Assembly (NCBI RefSeq): GCF_013114545.1
Contig: NZ_VTXI01000016.1
Coordinates: forward strand, 62,001 to 126,000
DNA: 64,000 nucleotides
Source of the DNA: Vibrio sp. RE86
Lineage (GTDB): Bacteria; Pseudomonadota; Gammaproteobacteria; Enterobacterales; Vibrionaceae
Direction: 5' to 3'
Shown here: positions 28,572-38,366 of the stretch, in pieces
How the letters are laid out: each line of letters starts with the position of its first letter
How positions within the stretch are numbered: the first letter of the stretch is position 1
Position numbers and translations under genes: made by a program
The notes under the pieces: generated by a model
Seen by the model: only the letters and a program-made list of their open reading frames with translations
What the model was told of the DNA's origin: nothing
The model's database searches: none

Positions 28572-30482
28572 CTAGCCGTAGGAGTAGTTTGAGCTTGGGT
28601 AGTTTTGGTTTAACAGATTAGCCTCAAACTCGTCACAGGGCATGGGTTTACCGTAAAGGTAGCCTTGTCCAACATCACAACCTTCACGCAAAATAAACGC
28701 TTCGTGCTGTTCGTTTTCAATGCCTTCTACGGTCACTTCGAGGTTCAACTTTTTAGCGATACTGATGATAGAGCGAACGATCTCTCTATCTTCGTCATTG
28801 ATTTCGAGTTGTTGAACAAAACTTCTATCGACCTTAATGGCATCAAACGGAAATTTCTTGAGGTAGTTGAATGACGCGTAGCCAGTTCCGAAATCATCAA
28901 GTGACAGGGTCACTCCGAGTTTGCTGAGTGATTCCAATGTATTTCTAGCGACGATTTCATTGGCAATCAATCCGCTTTCGGTGACTTCCAACTCAAGGTA
29001 TGACCCCGGTAGTTGGTAAGCAGACAAAAGGTCATGGATCTGAGACGCAAACTGAGGGCTTTGTATCTGTACAGCAGATACGTTGATGCTGATTTTGAAG
29101 TCTTGTACCTTGTGGCGCCACTCTGCGGCTTTCTGAATCGCTGAACGTAAAACAAAGCTACCCACCTCGAAGATCAAACCATTTTGTTCGGCTAGATGAA
29201 TCAGTGTTTCATTGGATATGTCACCTAAGATGGGGTGACGCCAACGAATCAGTGCCTCTGCACCGACCCACCTGTGTGTTTCTGGTGATACTTTAGGTTG
29301 GAAATAGAGTAGAAGATCGTCGTTGCGTACCGCTTGAAGTAGGTAGCTTTCCAGCTGATTTATGTTTTTTTGAGTATCAGAAAGATCTTCGGAATAGAAG
29401 CTAAACTTATGTCCTGAATCCTTACACGATTGCATTGCTTCAGACGCAAATTTGAGTAAGTTTTTAGGGCAGTGAGTATCGTCTGAACTTGCGATGCCGA
29501 TATAGCTATGAAGATGAAGGTGTTCACCTTCGATATAAAACTCGGATTGGCTCACATCGACAAGCTCTTGGCAGAGCATGTTGATCTGCTGCTCGAAATT
29601 GTCGGTTTTGAATACGAAAACTAACTCACTGGAACGTGGCCTAGCCGTGAACACGTCAAACTGAGCATGTAACTGTAAGCGGCGTTTAAACTCGATCAGG
29701 ATGTTTTCCCATGCAGAATAACCGTGGCGCGATTGTATCCGTCGACCGTTGGTAAACCCAACATGGATTACACCCACCTTTTGGTCTTGAGTGGTGTTTT
29801 GGCGAGAAAGCAGTTCTTCAGTATGAAGTTCAATAGAGGTTCGGTTCAAAAAACCAGTGCCTAGATCGTGACGCTGTTGATAACGAATAGTGCGTTCCGC
29901 GGCGCGACGTTTGTCAATTTCTTGATTCAAAGAGTAGTTTAAATCGACGAGATCTTGCGTTCGAGTCGTGACGCGAGACTCAAGGTCTAGGTTTAGTTGC
30001 TGCAGTTGGTAGTTTTGATAAACCGTTTTTAACTGAGCTTCAATCGCATTTTTGAACGACGCAAGTAGCTGTTGATAGGTTGCTGAGAAGTGATTTTCTT
30101 CACTATCGAGCACACAGATAGTTCCAAACGCATCACCATTAGGCCAATTTAGGGGGAGGCCACAGTACGCAATTAAACCGAACTTAATATCAGGGTTGTT
30201 ACACCACGCTTTGTCTTTTGACGCGTCAGGGACCAATAACTGTCGATTCTCATTAATTACCGTTTCACAATACAGCCCTTGACCGAGCGATTCTGAATCA
30301 CCGATGTGGTAAGGGTGGTTTTTGTTGCTGTTTGCAGAAAATACCTCAATGTGTTCAGAATGAACTCTCATAATAAGAGCGGCTGGTACGGATATGATTT
30401 CCGCAAGAAGGTTTACCACCTCTTGCCATCCAGCGCTCATTTCTGGAGGTATGTTCATGTTGGAAGTATTCAACTTTGACAT
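28572..30482 (-). CDS. GAF-degenerate GGDEF-EAL protein, probable c-di-GMP phosphodiesterase
   Basis: 636 residues from ATG 30482, chosen because AGGGA stands seven bases upstream; the longer frame begins with TTG. A GAF domain spans about 20-155, then a coiled coil (about 165-205), a GGDEF-like domain in which GGDEF is replaced by RSSEL, and an EAL domain (about 380-630). EAL catalytic motifs are intact: AEALIRW, NVSAVQ, EVTES, DDFGTGYAS, IKVDRSF and VEGIE. It should therefore hydrolyse c-di-GMP, with the GAF domain as likely input. No membrane segment, so it is cytoplasmic. Monocistronic. Confidence 0.92.
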   Translation of the reverse strand: MSKLNTSNMNIPPEMSAGWQEVVNLLAEIISVPAALIMRVHSEHIEVFSANSNKNHPYHIGDSESLGQGLYCETVINENRQLLVPDASKDKAWCNNPDIKFGLIAYCGLPLNWPNGDAFGTICVLDSEENHFSATYQQLLASFKNAIEAQLKTVYQNYQLQQLNLDLESRVTTRTQDLVDLNYSLNQEIDKRRAAERTIRYQQRHDLGTGFLNRTSIELHTEELLSRQNTTQDQKVGVIHVGFTNGRRIQSRHGYSAWENILIEFKRRLQLHAQFDVFTARPRSSELVFVFKTDNFEQQINMLCQELVDVSQSEFYIEGEHLHLHSYIGIASSDDTHCPKNLLKFASEAMQSCKDSGHKFSFYSEDLSDTQKNINQLESYLLQAVRNDDLLLYFQPKVSPETHRWVGAEALIRWRHPILGDISNETLIHLAEQNGLIFEVGSFVLRSAIQKAAEWRHKVQDFKISINVSAVQIQSPQFASQIHDLLSAYQLPGSYLELEVTESGLIANEIVARNTLESLSKLGVTLSLDDFGTGYASFNYLKKFPFDAIKVDRSFVQQLEINDEDREIVRSIISIAKKLNLEVTVEGIENEQHEAFILREGCDVGQGYLYGKPMPCDEFEANLLNQNYPSSNYSYG

Positions 30483-30610
30483 ACTTAAATCCCTATGGGC
30501 AGATGTATACAAAGGGCATTCCTTGCCCTTGATATTTTAATCATAGTCGGTAACACGTGATTTATGTATAACCGAATGTCTAAGCTAAGCATGCATGATG
30601 AAAAGACGAA

Positions 30611-30641
30611 AAAAAACCCTGAGCGACGTTCTCAGGGTTTT
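30611..30641 (-). terminator. Rho-independent terminator of fabV
   Basis: On the minus strand AAAACCCTGAG, seven-base loop, CTCAGGGTTTTTTTT. It lies 50 bases after the fabV stop. Confidence 0.87.
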
Positions 30642-30690
30642 AGTTGAACTCTTGTATTAAATTTGAGACAGCCTTTGTAGAACAAAGTCT

Positions 30691-31881
30691 TTAATTTACA
30701 AATTCATCAGTATTTGTGGGTTGTTGATAATCTATGTTGTCGAACCCAAAACCATTAAGATTCAGGAACTCTTGCTTAAACCCAGAGTAATCTGTGATGT
30801 TTTGGAAGTTCTCGTCATTCATTTCCAGCAGAAGTTTCTCGACTTGTTCTTGAGTGTCCGCATCAAGTTCTAAGTCATCAATACGGATTAATCGTTCGTT
30901 ATCAACAGGGACTGAGCCATCTCGATACAACTTACTGGTGAAAAGGCGTTGCATTTGCTCAATACAGCCTTCGTGTGTGCCTTTCTGCTTCATAACTTTG
31001 TATAGCGCGATCATGTAAGGTGCAAATCCCGGAATAAACACACTGGCCTTCGTGACTAACGCCTTACACACAGTCGCGTATGCTCCGCCATCGAAATTCG
31101 CTAGCTTCAAATTTAGGGAGTGACTAGTTTGATGAAGGTCGGCTTTTGCAGAGCCTAGCGTGCCTTCAAGATAGATGGGGTGTGTGATCTCTGGGCCCAC
31201 GTATGAGAATGCTATGGTTTTGCAACCTTGAGCAACCGACTCTGAATTGATCAGTGTATCGATCCAAGCTTCCCAATCTTCACCTCCCATCACTTTGATG
31301 GTTGCGTCGATTTCTTCGTTGTTGGCGGATGTCAGGGTAGTACTGCGCCAGGTATCGTCTTCAAGAGACAAAATCGCCCCTGATACACTTTCGCCAGTGG
31401 GCTTGATAACAGAGCGCCACACCTGACCAGATTCGTGATCTTTACGTATGCCACTTGCGACACTGTATATGACCAAGTCGACTTCACCTTCAAAGTAGGT
31501 CTCAATAGCTTCGACGACTTGTGCTTTTAAGTCATTAGAAAACGCATCGCCTTGAATGTTCACTGCAAGGCGGCTAGCCTCGTTAGCGAATTGTTCGAAA
31601 TAATGATTATTGTAAAATCCTGCACTACCTAAACTGTTCTCTGATGGGCTTCGCTCAAAAGAGACACTGATGGTATCGGATTGAGAACCGCCAAACGTCA
31701 AAGCAATTCGAGAGGCAAGCCCAAAGCCTGACGAGCCGCCAATAATAAGAACACGTTTAGGCCCATTAGTGATCGGGGAAGCGGATTTAGCGTACTCAAT
31801 TTGTTGGCGTACCGCTTCTTTACAGCCTAATGGATGAGCGCTACGAGCGACCACACCCTCAATAACAGGTTTAATAATCAT
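30691..31881 (-). CDS. fabV: Enoyl-[acyl-carrier-protein] reductase FabV
   Basis: 396 residues from ATG 31881, preceded by AAAGGA at seven-base spacing; a GTG six codons earlier is disfavoured. The N-terminus MIIKPVIEGVVARSAHPLGC is typical, followed by the NADH-binding GGSSGFGLASR. The active pair spaced as Tyr-x8-Lys is seen in YLEGTLGSAK. FabV reduces trans-2-enoyl-ACP in the last step of fatty-acid elongation and, in vibrios, confers triclosan insensitivity. It is a single gene. A second enoyl reductase elsewhere in the genome cannot be excluded. Confidence 0.95.
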   Translation of the reverse strand: MIIKPVIEGVVARSAHPLGCKEAVRQQIEYAKSASPITNGPKRVLIIGGSSGFGLASRIALTFGGSQSDTISVSFERSPSENSLGSAGFYNNHYFEQFANEASRLAVNIQGDAFSNDLKAQVVEAIETYFEGEVDLVIYSVASGIRKDHESGQVWRSVIKPTGESVSGAILSLEDDTWRSTTLTSANNEEIDATIKVMGGEDWEAWIDTLINSESVAQGCKTIAFSYVGPEITHPIYLEGTLGSAKADLHQTSHSLNLKLANFDGGAYATVCKALVTKASVFIPGFAPYMIALYKVMKQKGTHEGCIEQMQRLFTSKLYRDGSVPVDNERLIRIDDLELDADTQEQVEKLLLEMNDENFQNITDYSGFKQEFLNLNGFGFDNIDYQQPTNTDEFVN

Positions 31882-31956
31882 AGTTATTCCTTTAATCACA
31901 AAGCGTACGAAATCAAGTTAGCGTAAAGCTTTGTAAAGTTTATTGAGCTAGGGCAA

Positions 31957-32556
31957 TTAGAGGTGATTAATTAGCTCACCAGCAACGAAATTTGCAATCC
32001 AAGGCTGAGCGTCTGATTTAGGGTGCAGACCGTCGTCCATCATCCATTCCGGCTTAATGATAACGCCCTCTAAAAAGAAGGGCAGCAAGGGAACTTCTTG
32101 TGATGTCGAGACGTTCGGGAATGTAGAAGAGAACGCTTCTGTATAGCGCTTGCCATAGTTAGGAAGAACATGGATCTGCATGAGTAGAGGTTTCGCATTG
32201 GATTCACGGATCATAGAGATCATTTGTGTTAAGTTGTTTTCAATGAGTTTAGGTGGAAAACCTCTTAAACCGTCGTTAGCACCAAGCTCAATTAACACGT
32301 AGTCTGGGCGATGTTGAGCGAGTAAATTTGGCAAACGTGCTAGACCATTGCCCGTTGTGTCGCCTGAGATACTGGCATTAATGACATTGATGTCTTTGCC
32401 TTGCTGTTTCAACTCGTTAGGCAAGAGCGTAGGCCATGCTTGAGTGATAGGCATCTGATAACCCGCACTTAAGCTGTCACCTAAAATCATCAGTGTCGCG
32501 CTATGAGCAGGATTAAAAACAAAGATTAAAAGTAGAAAGGAAAGTCTTCGAAACAT
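31957..32556 (-). CDS. tesA: Multifunctional acyl-CoA thioesterase I / lysophospholipase
   Basis: 199 residues with a signal peptide (about 1-20, ending AHSA). SGNH hydrolase blocks are complete: GDSLSAGY with the nucleophile Ser, the Gly of ISGDTTGNG, Asn in GANDGL, and the Asp/His pair in DDGLHP. TesA hydrolyses acyl-CoA, lysophospholipids and small esters in the periplasm. The ATG at 32554-32556 is chosen because it starts the signal peptide. This ATG overlaps the divergent ybbA start by two bases. Confidence 0.94.
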   Translation of the reverse strand: MFRRLSFLLLIFVFNPAHSATLMILGDSLSAGYQMPITQAWPTLLPNELKQQGKDINVINASISGDTTGNGLARLPNLLAQHRPDYVLIELGANDGLRGFPPKLIENNLTQMISMIRESNAKPLLMQIHVLPNYGKRYTEAFSSTFPNVSTSQEVPLLPFFLEGVIIKPEWMMDDGLHPKSDAQPWIANFVAGELINHL

Positions 32557-33229
32557 GCAAACATCCGTAATAAAAGCAGATTCACTATGCAAACAAGTCT
32601 CTACTAATCAAGAACAATTAACAATCCTTGATAATGTAAATTTAGAAATCAAAGAGGGTGAAAGTGTTGCGATTGTCGGTACGTCGGGTGCTGGTAAATC
32701 GACACTGATGACCTTACTGGCGGGACTAGATACGCCTACAAATGGTTCAGTAGAGCTACTTGGTAAACCACTACATGAGTTAGACGACGAAGCTCGTGCA
32801 GCAATCCGAAGTGAGTCAATTGGCTTCGTGTTTCAAAGCTTCCTTCTGATTCCAAGTCTCAGTGCGCTCGATAACGTCACTCTTCCATGCTTACTTAAAG
32901 GTGAAGCGGAAAATAAACAAAGAGCGACACAGCTTCTTGAGTCAGTTGGGCTCGGGAAGCGTATTCAGCATTCTCCTGCTCAATTGTCAGGCGGCGAGCA
33001 GCAGCGTGTTGCCCTGGCTCGCGCATTTATGATTGAGCCGAAAATTCTTTTCGCTGATGAGCCGACAGGAAACTTAGATCAGCAAACCGCGGAAAATGTA
33101 GTCAAACTGTTGTTCGACCTGAATAAAGAACACGGTACGACGCTGGTTCTTGTCACGCATGACCAGAAGCTAGCGGAACGTTGTGACCGAATCTTTAGAA
33201 TGAAAGCAGGGAAGCTGGAGGAGTCATAA
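32555..33229 (+). CDS. ybbA: ABC transporter ATPase YbbA
   Basis: 224 residues, aligned end to end with E. coli YbbA. Walker [10 protein letters not shown] (about 45-53), signature LSGGEQQR, Walker [10 protein letters not shown] and H-loop VTHD are intact. It belongs to the LolD/MacB-type group working with FtsX-like permeases, here YbbP. The ATG overlaps the tesA ATG on the opposite strand (within CATG at 32554-32557). AAAGGA is about 12 bases upstream, so initiation may be modest. The TAATG overlap with ybbP shows coupling. Confidence 0.93.
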   Translation: MQTSVIKADSLCKQVSTNQEQLTILDNVNLEIKEGESVAIVGTSGAGKSTLMTLLAGLDTPTNGSVELLGKPLHELDDEARAAIRSESIGFVFQSFLLIPSLSALDNVTLPCLLKGEAENKQRATQLLESVGLGKRIQHSPAQLSGGEQQRVALARAFMIEPKILFADEPTGNLDQQTAENVVKLLFDLNKEHGTTLVLVTHDQKLAERCDRIFRMKAGKLEES

Positions 33230-35670
33230 TGGCAACACAAAATGGCTCAGGCTTAAACAAACGTCTCATTCAATGGAGTTTTAGTGAGATTCGTCAAGGG
33301 CAACTTTGGCCGGTTGCCATCGCACTCGTACTTATCATTGCTTGTATTTTCGCACTGACTGCATTGGCAGAGCGTATGGAGCAAGTGGTGGTGAAACAGG
33401 GTAAAGAGGCGTTAACCGCAGATACTGTGTATGTCTCTTCTAATCCCATCTCCGCTGAGTTTAATCAGTTGCTCGCTGACTCGTCACTGGAAACGTCAAC
33501 TCAAACACGCTTCGCGACCATGGCTTTTAGCGACAATGGAATGAAATTGATTACGGTGAAAGCGGTTGATGACATCTATCCACTTCAGGGCGAAATGAAG
33601 CTATCAAACGGCACTCAAACGTTTGAGCGAGTAAAGCCTAACGAACTGTGGTTGGATGAGCGTCTCTTTAATCAATTGGATGTTAAGATTGGTGACCCAA
33701 TTACGGTCGGTGATGCCGATTTCACAGTTTCAGGCCGTATTGTTGAAGAGCCAGGTTTAAGTTTTAATCCATTTCAGCAGATGCCTTCAGCGTTTATCCA
33801 CTCCAATGACTTAGATAAGACTGGCGCAATCCAAATTGGAAGCCGAGTTCGCTACAGTGTGTTCATAAATGGTGATTCTGACTCCATTGACTCACTTAAG
33901 TCTCAAGTAGAATTAACACCAAGCGATCGTTGGCGTGACCAAAATAGCGCAAGCCGAACTAATGAGGTGTTTCAACGTACAGAGCAGTACCTTTCTTTAA
34001 CGGTTGCGATTGTCGTCATTATGGCAGCCACAACCTTGGTTTTGACTTGTCAGCACTATGTTGCGACACGTAAGAAAACCATCGCAATGTTGAAGAGTTT
34101 GGGTGCAAGCAAGCGCTGGGTAAGTCGTTGGTTGATGACTCAAGTGTCGATTCTACTGGTTACGGCGATTGTGCTTGGCATTATGTTAGGAATAGGGCTT
34201 GAGTTTCTACTGCGTATTCCGCTTGTTGATCTGTTGCCTAATCCACTTCCTAGTTATGGGATAAAACCTGCGATTGTTTCAGTGAGTACCAGTCTACTCA
34301 TCGCGATACCTGCACTGGGTATTCCTTTAATGGGACTCACCAGTGTGAGTGCGGTTAACGTTATGCAACCAGCAAATCATAGTGAACAGTCATATTTGAG
34401 GTTTGCACTTGTACTTGTTCCTATCGTAGCAATGCTGGTCGCTTACCGAGATAACCTTCTGGTATGGATTGTTCTTGGCGGAATGATCGCTCTATTCCTG
34501 ATTCTCGCCATGGTGAGCGTGGTGGTGACTAAGCTGCTTGGTAAACTGACACTGGGCACTGCGCTTAAACTGGCATTAAGTCGAATAAACCGCTCAGTAA
34601 CAGCAACAGGTATTCAGTTTGGTGCTTTGGCTCTGTCATTAATGTTGCTGTCGACAATGTGGCTAGTTAGGACCGATCTATTAGGAGATTGGCAGAGAAC
34701 GCTTCCGGCTGATGCGCCTAATGCATTTGCGTTAAATATTGCGCCTTATGAAAAAGATGCGTATTTGCAGGTACTTGATCAAAGCGATATACAACGGTCT
34801 GATGCTTATCCGATCATTCGCGGCCGCTTAGTCAACATCAATGGTGAAGATGCGAAAGCACAAGCAAAGGGAGAGGAAGGGTCAGATGCTCTTAGAAGAG
34901 AGATTAACTTCACGTTTGCAGATGCCATCCCTAGTCACAACGAGGTGCTAGAGGGAGCATGGACAAGCTCTTCTGGTGTATCTGTTGAATCGGATGTTGC
35001 GAATGATCTCGGCCTAAATATTGGTGATGAGCTCTCATTTGTCATTAACAGCCAGGAGGTAATTGCAACAGTCAATTCGATTCGAGCTGTGGAATGGCGT
35101 GATATGAAGCCTAACTTTTACTTCATATTCACTCCTGATGTCTTGGCAAGCATTCCCTCGACGTACCTGGTCAGCTTTAAAGTCGATGAGAGTAATGATG
35201 AGACATTAAATGAACTCTCTCGAAATCACCCAACAGTCAGTCTCATGGACGTTCGTTCAATGGGAGCAAAAATACAGGAACTACTGTCACAGATTGTTTG
35301 GTCAATTACGCTACTTGCAGGAATTGGTGTTCTATCGGGCCTTCTTCTGATCTTTACTTTGCTCAGATTAAGCTTGGGTCAAAGACAAGACGAGATTCAA
35401 CTTTACCGAACTCTCGGCGCTAGTAAAAAGAGGGTACAACAAACCATTTGGGCAGAATATGGATTGATGGCTTTAGTGGCGAGTAGTATCGCTATAATTG
35501 GCTCTGAAGCTGTAGTGGGGGCGATTATGTCCTTCGGTTTTGATCTATCTCCTCAACTGCACGTCTTGTTATGGATAACATTGCCAATCGGTACGTTTTT
35601 GACTCTTGCTTTAGTTGTGAACAGTCTGATAAAACGTCTGTTAACCCCCATAAATAAAGCGTTCAGCTAA
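33229..35670 (+). CDS. ybbP: ABC transporter permease YbbP (FtsX-like)
   Basis: 813 residues. A transmembrane helix (about 23-45), a periplasmic MacB_PCD-like domain, then two FtsX-type membrane blocks (about 255-430 and 680-810), with a second periplasmic region between. FtsX-like motifs LKSLGASKRWV and YRTLGASKKRV, one per permease half, are visible. With YbbA it is expected to perform mechanotransmission or lipid/lipoprotein handling rather than simple solute transport; the substrate is unknown. The tesA-ybbA-ybbP order is conserved in enterobacteria. Confidence 0.92.
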   Translation: MATQNGSGLNKRLIQWSFSEIRQGQLWPVAIALVLIIACIFALTALAERMEQVVVKQGKEALTADTVYVSSNPISAEFNQLLADSSLETSTQTRFATMAFSDNGMKLITVKAVDDIYPLQGEMKLSNGTQTFERVKPNELWLDERLFNQLDVKIGDPITVGDADFTVSGRIVEEPGLSFNPFQQMPSAFIHSNDLDKTGAIQIGSRVRYSVFINGDSDSIDSLKSQVELTPSDRWRDQNSASRTNEVFQRTEQYLSLTVAIVVIMAATTLVLTCQHYVATRKKTIAMLKSLGASKRWVSRWLMTQVSILLVTAIVLGIMLGIGLEFLLRIPLVDLLPNPLPSYGIKPAIVSVSTSLLIAIPALGIPLMGLTSVSAVNVMQPANHSEQSYLRFALVLVPIVAMLVAYRDNLLVWIVLGGMIALFLILAMVSVVVTKLLGKLTLGTALKLALSRINRSVTATGIQFGALALSLMLLSTMWLVRTDLLGDWQRTLPADAPNAFALNIAPYEKDAYLQVLDQSDIQRSDAYPIIRGRLVNINGEDAKAQAKGEEGSDALRREINFTFADAIPSHNEVLEGAWTSSSGVSVESDVANDLGLNIGDELSFVINSQEVIATVNSIRAVEWRDMKPNFYFIFTPDVLASIPSTYLVSFKVDESNDETLNELSRNHPTVSLMDVRSMGAKIQELLSQIVWSITLLAGIGVLSGLLLIFTLLRLSLGQRQDEIQLYRTLGASKKRVQQTIWAEYGLMALVASSIAIIGSEAVVGAIMSFGFDLSPQLHVLLWITLPIGTFLTLALVVNSLIKRLLTPINKAFS

Positions 35671-35746
35671 TTATACACAGGCCGAGTGATTCACTTATCC
35701 ACAAAAACAGTGGATAAAGTTTTGGATAACTCGGTCTGTTGATAAC
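35671..35746. other. Cluster of DnaA-box-like sites in nested inverted repeats
   Basis: Two exact TTATNCACA DnaA boxes lie on the plus strand at 35671-35679 (TTATACACA) and 35695-35703 (TTATCCACA). On the minus strand, one-mismatch versions lie at 35709-35717 and 35737-35745, with a weaker one near 35721-35729. TTATCCAC/GTGGATAA (35695-35717) forms an inner inverted repeat, inside CCGAGT/ACTCGG (35682-35734). It may be a DnaA-binding locus or just a hairpin after ybbP. The rest of the gap, to 35936, shows nothing I can name. Confidence 0.45.
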
Positions 35747-35936
35747 CTTCAAATTCCCTCAAGCCACGATACTAAAAGCTCCCAAGAGATTTGTTATTCA
35801 CAAAGGCAATTTATTCAAATTTCTTAAATACTGAGTCAAGTACTTTTTTAACTATTTTTACTTGAAAATGTCATAAATTCTCCCTGCAAAAATTGTGATT
35901 TAATTCGCTGCCAAGAATCAGTAAAATGTGCTGAGA

Positions 35937-37409
35937 ATGAATGAATTAGCCACATTAATGCAACCTAAACAGCAAAAGCTTAATCAACCTCGTATTGCCA
36001 TTATTGGTGGTGGTATCGCAGGTGCAACCGCAGCGGTTCATGCCGCCGAGCTTGGTTTTAATGTCACCCTTATCGAAAAAGGGGCAGGACTTGTTAGTGG
36101 CCCACCTATATGCCATTTGCATGCTGGTGGTAATTTGTACAGAGAGATCGATACTGAGCAATGTATCGAGCTGCTTAAACAGTCAATCGACACGGTACGA
36201 CTATACCCACAAACGATCAATCAACGTCCTACGATTATTGCAGTCCCATACAGTGACGGCGGTAGTCCTGATGAACTTTATGAGCGTTTGATTACTATCC
36301 AGAAGTGCTACACAGAGTTAGTTGAAGACGACCCAGCGAACAAAGTGCTGGGTGAACCTAACGACTACTACCGATTCTACAGTCGAGATGAGCTAGACCT
36401 GCTTGCTGAAAAGGAACAATCATCATCACCCACCACGGTAGACGAGTGGATGATTCCTTTTGCTAAGCACGCCGATCTCGATTCGCTTAAATTCCCAGTT
36501 GTCGTCGTACAAGAACACGGTTGGAGTGTGTTTAGAATCGCCGCATCAGCAACGCTTACACTCGAAGCCTTACCTAACTGCCAATTGTTGACCAGTACAG
36601 AAGTTGTTGGCGTGCAAGAGACTGAATCGGGTTGGAAGATAGAGTGCAAAGACGATCTAAGTAGGCAGCAGATATTGGACGTTGATTACTTAGTCAATGC
36701 TTGTGGTTATGAGACGGGAGCAATCGATGATTTCGCACAGAAGCCACGCCAACGTCTAGTTGAGTTTAAAGCGGCTTATGTCACGCAGTGGCAGGAATGT
36801 GAACAGTTGTGGCCAGAGGTGATTTTCCATGGTCCTCGCGGCACGCCTAATGGTATGGCTCAGTTGACGCCTTATCCAAATGGCATTTTCCAACTTCATG
36901 GCATGACGAAAGATATCACGTTATTTGAGGATGGTTTGGTCTCTTCATGTAAAAACTCCTCGCAACCGGAGCTACCAACCCGTCTAAAACGTAAAATAGA
37001 GGCAGGATGGGATGAACAAGTGATCATTGAGCGCAGCCGTAAAGCGATTGATCATATGTCGAGATTTGTGCCTAGTTACCAGAGTGCAAACGAGTTTGGT
37101 ACGCCTTTATTCGGAGCACAACAAATACCAGGCAAAGATGACTCGTTACGCGCAGCTGATGTTACCTTTGAAGGGAAGCATTACGCTCGAGTAGAAGTGG
37201 TGAAAGGCTCTTCAGCGCTCGAAGCGGCGATTAAACTGATCGAACACTGGAACTTGTTCGATTATCAGGGACAAACGATAGAGTCTTTGCACCCGGTGAC
37301 GATGGCACTTACACCTCAACAAGTCGAAGAAAAAGCCATCGAACTTGCTCAAGAACGAGGTTATCCAATCCAACTGGCGCAGTGTTATGGCGAAAATTCA
37401 AAAGGGTGA
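35937..37409 (+). CDS. FAD-dependent oxidoreductase (DAO family)
   Basis: 490 residues from ATG 35937 (a GTG at 35928 is also in frame). An N-terminal Rossmann motif IIGGGIAGATAAVHAAELGF with the acidic residue at the end of strand two (TLIEK) shows FAD binding. VDYLVNACGYETG is the ATG-like second FAD segment of DAO-type enzymes. No signal peptide. The substrate is not predictable; members oxidise amines or act in tRNA and amino-acid metabolism. It converges on the pxpABC operon, sharing the hairpin at 37401-37430. Confidence 0.85.
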   Translation: MNELATLMQPKQQKLNQPRIAIIGGGIAGATAAVHAAELGFNVTLIEKGAGLVSGPPICHLHAGGNLYREIDTEQCIELLKQSIDTVRLYPQTINQRPTIIAVPYSDGGSPDELYERLITIQKCYTELVEDDPANKVLGEPNDYYRFYSRDELDLLAEKEQSSSPTTVDEWMIPFAKHADLDSLKFPVVVVQEHGWSVFRIAASATLTLEALPNCQLLTSTEVVGVQETESGWKIECKDDLSRQQILDVDYLVNACGYETGAIDDFAQKPRQRLVEFKAAYVTQWQECEQLWPEVIFHGPRGTPNGMAQLTPYPNGIFQLHGMTKDITLFEDGLVSSCKNSSQPELPTRLKRKIEAGWDEQVIIERSRKAIDHMSRFVPSYQSANEFGTPLFGAQQIPGKDDSLRAADVTFEGKHYARVEVVKGSSALEAAIKLIEHWNLFDYQGQTIESLHPVTMALTPQQVEEKAIELAQERGYPIQLAQCYGENSKG

Positions 37410-37430
37410 CTAGGTCACCCTTTATTTTTT
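37401..37430. terminator. Terminator overlapping the oxidoreductase stop
   Basis: AAAGGGTGAC, loop TAG, GTCACCCTTTATTTTTT. The oxidoreductase TGA lies inside the left arm. It has a T-run on the plus strand; pxpC ends just beyond on the other strand. Confidence 0.82.
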
Positions 37431-37433
37431 AAT

Positions 37434-38366
37434 CTAGTAGCCAAAGAAGCGTGCCCACTGACCCCAAACATCTTGTAGCCCTAATAGATCCCCTTTAACA
37501 AAACGAACTTTTTGTCCAGGTCTCGCTTGGGCTAGTCTTGGTAAGTCGATACGAGCAACACATCCTAACTTAGGATACCCGCCAATGGTTTGCCTGTCGT
37601 TAAGTAGCACAATCGGTTCACCATTTGGTGGAACTTGCACCGAGCCTAAAGCAATGCCTTCACTTAAATACTCCTTATTGGGAGGAGTGATCGCACCACC
37701 AGTTAATCGATAGCCCATGCGATTGATCAGTTGGCTGACTTCAAATTCCTGTTGGTATAGAGAATCAACATCGTCGCGTGAGAAATCGTCAACTTGATAA
37801 CCTTCAATAAATCTCAGTTCTAACGGTAAGTTGTAATCGGGTTTGTATCTAAACGTCATTTGTTTGATGCGTTTTGATATTTTATGGGGAGTGAAGTTGA
37901 GAATATCTCCCAGCGCCAAAGCATACCCTTGTGCTAGACCTCCAAGTTTGTCCCTAGACACTGTTGCGACACTGCCAAGCTGAGGCGAAACAACGAATCC
38001 ACCTTTGATTGCTAAATAGCTGCGCAGGCCATTCTTGGGCAATACAAATCGCAGTCGTTGCCCTTTTAAGGCTTTGAATGTCGACCAGTTTGTTAACTGA
38101 ACGCCATCAAGCTTGGCATTTAAATCCCCGCCACAAATCGACATTTCACAGTCGGTATGAATTAAGAACTCTGCTTGACCTAAAGTAATCTCAAGCGTGG
38201 GTACGTTCATCGGATTACCAAGTAAATAGTTAGCCCAACTGAAGGCGTAATCGTCAACAGGCCCACCTTGTGTAATACCAAAATGGGCGAGTCCATAACG
38301 CCCGAAATCTTGTATTAAGGTTTGTTGGCCGGGCTTTATAACTTCAATACAGTGACGTCCAATCAT
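37434..38366 (-). CDS. pxpC: 5-oxoprolinase subunit C (PxpC, KipA-type)
   Basis: 310 residues. The N-terminus has IEVIKPGQQTLIQDFGRYGLAHFGITQGGPVDDYA, typical of the biotin-dependent carboxyltransferase-like fold of PxpC/KipA. It works with PxpA and PxpB to cleave 5-oxoproline (pyroglutamate) to glutamate using ATP. Its ATG overlaps the pxpB TGA by four bases. It is the last gene of the operon A-B-C, the usual order. Confidence 0.93.
   Translation of the reverse strand: MIGRHCIEVIKPGQQTLIQDFGRYGLAHFGITQGGPVDDYAFSWANYLLGNPMNVPTLEITLGQAEFLIHTDCEMSICGGDLNAKLDGVQLTNWSTFKALKGQRLRFVLPKNGLRSYLAIKGGFVVSPQLGSVATVSRDKLGGLAQGYALALGDILNFTPHKISKRIKQMTFRYKPDYNLPLELRFIEGYQVDDFSRDDVDSLYQQEFEVSQLINRMGYRLTGGAITPPNKEYLSEGIALGSVQVPPNGEPIVLLNDRQTIGGYPKLGCVARIDLPRLAQARPGQKVRFVKGDLLGLQDVWGQWARFFGY

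Noticed and set aside
35671..35746. Replication origin
   Set aside because: No dnaA, rctB, parAB, or AT-rich unwinding region with iterons adjoins the DnaA-box cluster.
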